Shown: positions 60,765 through 64,000 of the stretch, in pieces
Position numbering within the stretch: position 1 is the stretch's first letter
Layout: each line of letters opens with the position of its first letter
NCBI GenBank assembly: GCA_903864275.1
Contig: CAIPFE010000019.1
Coordinates: forward strand, 1-64,000
Reading direction: 5' to 3'
Origin: an uncultured Mucilaginibacter sp.
GTDB taxonomy: Bacteria > Bacteroidota > Bacteroidia > Sphingobacteriales > Sphingobacteriaceae
DNA: 64,000 nucleotides
Notes under the pieces: generated by a model
The model's database searches: none
Seen by the model: the letters and a program-made list of their open reading frames with translations, nothing else
What the model was told of the DNA's origin: nothing
Made by a program: the position numbers and the translations under genes

Positions 60765-62887
60765 TGCAATTCGATTAATATTTTTGATCCTTTTGGTACG
60801 ATACTTCCACCTGTTACCGATTGGCTGATAACTGAGCCACTGCCCCTTACTGCTACTTTATAACCAGCATTACCTAATAAATACAAAGCATCGCCCAGGC
60901 CCATACCTGTTACTGTTGGCACAACGCCGCTTTTATAACCAACATCCTGGTAGGAGATTCCATTGCTCGTATCAACACCGTTGCCGGCTGCGTTATTTGA
61001 CGCATATAATGGTTTAACTCCGAGTTTGGCATATACTTGTTTCAATGCTTTCAGATTGCCTTTTTTTATCTGCGGTAAATTGGTGTTGCCTACATAATGC
61101 ATTGGTGCAGCCTGGTTCATGTCAAGATCACTGGCGTATACTTTGTCGGCTATTTCCCTGAAAACCGGGCCTGCAACCAAAGCCGCAAGGTAAGCGCCTG
61201 CTGTTGGGTGATTGATCACCACGATCATGGCATATTTTGGATGATTGGCCGGGAAATATCCGCAAAATGAGGCCTGGTAAGTCTTTTTTTCACCGTACCC
61301 TTTTGCATCGTTGGCAATTTGCGCCGTCCCGGTTTTGCCCGCGACCGAATACAATGGGTTTTTGATCACATTTTTACCTGTACCCTCTAATACCACACCC
61401 TCCAGCATACTTTTCATTTTCCGGAGAGTAGCATCTGAGCATACTTTTTCATTAATAACCCTCGCCTGGAATTGTTCCTCCGTATTGCCTAACCGGCGTA
61501 TTTCCTTTACAAAAATGGGTGCTATCATCTTACCATTATTAGCAACAGAATTATACAGCGTAAGCATTTGTAATGGCGTCATCTGCATTTCGTACCCGTA
61601 GGCCATTTCCGACAGCGTTAATTTACTCCAGCTCCTGTACGACGGGTCTTTTACTACCGGTGCAGCCTCCCCCGGAATTTGGAGGCCCAGTTTGTCGTTT
61701 AAATGCAGATTATTGCGCAGGTTATCAGTAAACTCCTGTGGATTACCACTATAACGCGATGTGATAAATTTTACAACTGCCACGTTTGATGATTCCTCAA
61801 ACGCCCTTTTGGCTGTTATAACGTAATTTCCTTCTTCAGCATCCTTAAAGGTTTTTAGCAGCCTGCCTTTGTAATACATATTATAGGTGCCGTTTTCAGC
61901 ATCAACCAAACTATTGGTATCAATTTTATGCTGATCAAAAGCGGTCATATACGAGGCCAGCTTAAAGGTTGAACCTGGATCTTTGGCATCACTTATGGCA
62001 TAATTCAATTTTTCCTTATAGTCGCCGTCTTTGGTCTTTGTAAAATTGGCTATCGCCCTTATCTCGCCGGTCGCAACTTCCATCAGTACCACGCAGCCAT
62101 GGTCGGCCTGGGTTTTTATCAGCTGGTTTTTCAGGGCTTGCTGAGCTACATCCTGGTAATTAACATCGATAGTTGAAATAATATCGGCGCCCTCTTTTGC
62201 GGCAATTTCATCTTCGCCATTATTAACAGGCATCCAGGTGCCGCCCGCTATGCGCTGCATCAGGCGTTTCCCGTTTTCACCGTCAATATAACTGGCGTAA
62301 GCGCCTTCAAGGCCAACAGCATTTTTAACATTCTCATTTTTATACCCAATGGTACGCGCGGCAAGCGATCGGAAAGGCAACACACGTTTATTTTGTTCAA
62401 CCGCTATCAATCCGCCTTTATACCTGCCCATATTAAAAATGGGGAACTTGCGTATCTGTTTTAGTTCCTGGTAAGTTACCTTGCGCCTTATCAATTGATA
62501 GCGCGATTCATCCTTACGCGCATCCCTGAGCATGCGCGAATATTCCCTTTCGGTTCTGTCGCCAAACATTTGCGAAAGCTTCATTGCCAGCGAATCCACC
62601 TTTTCATTAAAAACATCGTCATCATCTATCCCCGGGGCAAGCATATCCATATGCAGCTCATACTCCGGCACCGAGGTAGCAAGCAGGCTCATATCAACAG
62701 CGAAAATATTGCCACGGGCCGCCTCAACTGTTTGGTATTGTGTTGAAAGTTTAGCCGACATGGCCCGCCATTTTTTCCCCTGCACAACCTGTACCCGGTA
62801 CAGTTGCACCACTACTGCGCCGGCTAAAAGAAGGATCAAACCGAACGCCAGGTAAACCCTGATCAATATGTTCGTCCTAATGCTCAT
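60761..62887 (-). CDS. ftsI: Penicillin-binding protein 3-like transpeptidase with PASTA domain (FtsI)
   Basis: The 708-residue class B PBP cross-links septal peptidoglycan. It has a membrane helix at about residues 10-28, a pedestal domain, and a transpeptidase domain with S306xxK309 (PGSTFKL), S366-N368 (SSN) and K518-T-G. A C-terminal PASTA domain (about 640-708; PTVTGMGLGDALYLLGNAG) is present. It overlaps ftsL by 11 bases and murE by 4 bases. Confidence 0.95.
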   Translation of the reverse strand: MSIRTNILIRVYLAFGLILLLAGAVVVQLYRVQVVQGKKWRAMSAKLSTQYQTVEAARGNIFAVDMSLLATSVPEYELHMDMLAPGIDDDDVFNEKVDSLAMKLSQMFGDRTEREYSRMLRDARKDESRYQLIRRKVTYQELKQIRKFPIFNMGRYKGGLIAVEQNKRVLPFRSLAARTIGYKNENVKNAVGLEGAYASYIDGENGKRLMQRIAGGTWMPVNNGEDEIAAKEGADIISTIDVNYQDVAQQALKNQLIKTQADHGCVVLMEVATGEIRAIANFTKTKDGDYKEKLNYAISDAKDPGSTFKLASYMTAFDQHKIDTNSLVDAENGTYNMYYKGRLLKTFKDAEEGNYVITAKRAFEESSNVAVVKFITSRYSGNPQEFTDNLRNNLHLNDKLGLQIPGEAAPVVKDPSYRSWSKLTLSEMAYGYEMQMTPLQMLTLYNSVANNGKMIAPIFVKEIRRLGNTEEQFQARVINEKVCSDATLRKMKSMLEGVVLEGTGKNVIKNPLYSVAGKTGTAQIANDAKGYGEKKTYQASFCGYFPANHPKYAMIVVINHPTAGAYLAALVAGPVFREIADKVYASDLDMNQAAPMHYVGNTNLPQIKKGNLKALKQVYAKLGVKPLYASNNAAGNGVDTSNGISYQDVGYKSGVVPTVTGMGLGDALYLLGNAGYKVAVRGSGSVISQSVTGGSIVPKGSKILIELQ

Positions 62888-63290
62888 CCTGTACCTCCTC
62901 TGCTGTTATTTTCTGCGGCGGCTGAACGGATTCCTTAATTCCCAGCGTATCGGCCCGTTTTGCTACCTCGGTAAGCGTGCTTTTAAAGGCAAGCTCGGCC
63001 TTGGTGGTTTTGTAATCCCAGCTCAGCTCCTTTACTTCCTTAGTTATCTTATCGATGTCGCGTATGTTTTTTTCGGCAAGGTGCCTGTTGCCTATATATA
63101 TCATCCCTAAAAGCACGAGGAAAAGAACAAATGGCAGTGCCCTTGTAGCTGCTTCGGAATTGAATATGCCTTTGGTAAAAAATTGCGTCAAAAAGTTATC
63201 GGGGTATTCCTTAACGGGGATTTCCTCCACAATAAGGTTCCTTTCCAATTCTTCCTCTTCCTCAATTTGTGAACGTAGCTTATTAGTCAT
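62877..63290 (-). CDS. ftsL: FtsL-like division protein
   Basis: The 137-residue bitopic protein has an acidic N-terminal cytoplasmic part, one membrane helix at about residues 47-66 (ALPFVLFLVLLGMIYIG) and a coiled-coil-like outer part (IRDIDKITKEVKELSWDYKT). The call rests on this topology and its place between rsmH and ftsI; sequence conservation is weak as usual. It overlaps both neighbours (11 and 4 bases). Confidence 0.85.
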   Translation of the reverse strand: MTNKLRSQIEEEEELERNLIVEEIPVKEYPDNFLTQFFTKGIFNSEAATRALPFVLFLVLLGMIYIGNRHLAEKNIRDIDKITKEVKELSWDYKTTKAELAFKSTLTEVAKRADTLGIKESVQPPQKITAEEVQDEH

Positions 63291-64000
63291 CTTTTCACCG
63301 CTATTCTTAATTTAGCGCTCCGTGCCCTGTTATTTTTGCTTATTTCTTCGTCCGATGCAGTTATAGCCCCGCGGCTTACCGCATCTAAAGGTTTATTGTC
63401 ATTTCCATACAAGTCCTTTTCAACCTCGCCGCTAAATTTGCCTTTGGCAATGAAGTTTTTCACCAGCCTGTCTTCCAGCGAATGGTATGACATCACCACG
63501 AGTCTCCCACCTGAAACCAGCACCTCTGCCGATTGGATCAAAAAATCTTTTAACGCTTCCAGTTCCTGGTTAACCTCGATGCGCAGGGCCTGGAAAACCT
63601 GCGCCAGGTATTTATTCTCTTTGCCGCGCGGGATGCGGTTTGCTATGGCATTTTTCAGATCAGCCACCGTTACAATTGGCGCAGTTAAACGAGCAGTTGC
63701 AATGGTATTGGCCAGTGATTTTGCGTTCTGGATCTCACCATAAATACCGAATATCCGGTGGAGCTCCGCTTCCGGATAATTATTTACCACATCTTTTGCG
63801 CTTAAGGTTGATTGCCGGTTCATACGCATATCTAACTCGGCATCGAATCGGATTGAAAAGCCACGTTCCGCCTGATCAAACTGGTAGGATGAAACACCCA
63901 GGTCGGCTAATATGCCGTCAACCGGGATAGCATGATGCAAACGGCAGAAGTTTTTTAGGTAACGGAAATTCTGATCGATAAAAACAAAACGTGTATCATC
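63287..64000 (-). CDS. rsmH: 16S rRNA m4C1402 methyltransferase (partial; N-terminus outside the window)
   Basis: The visible 237 residues are the C-terminal part of RsmH, which methylates 16S rRNA. Motifs include DGILADLGVSSYQFDQAERGFS (only partly quoted), RMNRQSTLSA and a basic end (RSAKLRIAVKR). The frame is open to position 64000 without a start codon, so the N-terminal part with the SAM-binding loop is outside. It overlaps ftsL by 4 bases and is the first visible gene of the cluster. Confidence 0.94.
   Translation of the reverse strand, partial: DDTRFVFIDQNFRYLKNFCRLHHAIPVDGILADLGVSSYQFDQAERGFSIRFDAELDMRMNRQSTLSAKDVVNNYPEAELHRIFGIYGEIQNAKSLANTIATARLTAPIVTVADLKNAIANRIPRGKENKYLAQVFQALRIEVNQELEALKDFLIQSAEVLVSGGRLVVMSYHSLEDRLVKNFIAKGKFSGEVEKDLYGNDNKPLDAVSRGAITASDEEISKNNRARSAKLRIAVKR

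Overview
The window is a chromosomal segment from a Bacteroidota bacterium, most likely a Sphingobacteriaceae (Mucilaginibacter- or Pedobacter-like). This is inferred from family content: a Porin_10-type porin, a DUF5686 protein, a BT_3928-type DoxX protein, GH3, DUF5606, DUF6496 and a small Hc1-type histone. The promoters fit the Bacteroidota pattern TTTG-N20-TAnnTTTG. The mur/fts cluster has the usual Bacteroidota order without murF or ddl. There is no rRNA, CRISPR array, transposase or prophage. One partial tRNA (Phe, GAA) sits at the left edge.

Layout. 1-7.1 kb: tRNA-Phe, a two-gene Fe-S redox pair, an HtrA-like protease, small conserved proteins, and the transglycosylase MtgA. 7.2-8.5 kb: the ribosomal operon rpsF-rpsR-rplI with a clear promoter and terminator. 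8.6-17 kb: an AT-rich orphan gene, an aldo/keto reductase, an acidic protein, dnaX, a thioredoxin-like protein, a Gfo/Idh/MocA oxidoreductase and a large zinc metalloprotease. 17-28.7 kb: a response regulator, an MBL hydrolase, recJ, lptB, GH3, tandem lipoproteins, folP, a DoxX/MauE protein, a DppB-type permease, aroK and an AI-2E family exporter. 28.8-40.7 kb: DUF6496, DUF5606, cyclophilin, an exported conserved protein, a porin, punA, lpxK, DUF892 with a response regulator, a YXWXGXW protein, a carboxypeptidase-regulatory-domain protein and ligA. 40.9-48.6 kb: DUF5686, dapA, a histone H1-like protein, a sensor kinase, an alpha-oxoamine synthase and a four-helix-bundle protein. 48.6-64 kb: the division and cell-wall cluster on the minus strand, transcribed rsmH-ftsL-ftsI-murE-mraY-murD-ftsW-murG-murC-ftsQ-ftsA-ftsZ.

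The most unusual feature is the intergenic DNA. Many gaps contain self-complementary tracts built from a few short words, and each locus has its own 'dialect' (CATGGACTAT-like, GTGAATAGTGA-like, GTCATTAGGTCATT-like, GTTGAAATGTTG-like, TCGGATTTCGG-like, AAAGGTAAAAGC-like). A second, more uniform family has C5-TAAA-G5 arms (CCCCCTAAAGGGGG). These elements tend to begin exactly at a stop codon and often supply it. In the mur/fts cluster they occupy five successive junctions from murE to murC. In murG and murD one arm is read in frame and gives both proteins the same N-terminal peptide (NQKLPLQG). Other items worth checking are an A10 run in dnaX with immediate stops in both shifted frames, a REP-like composite palindrome near ligA, and a four-helix-bundle gene flanked by inverted dialect repeats.
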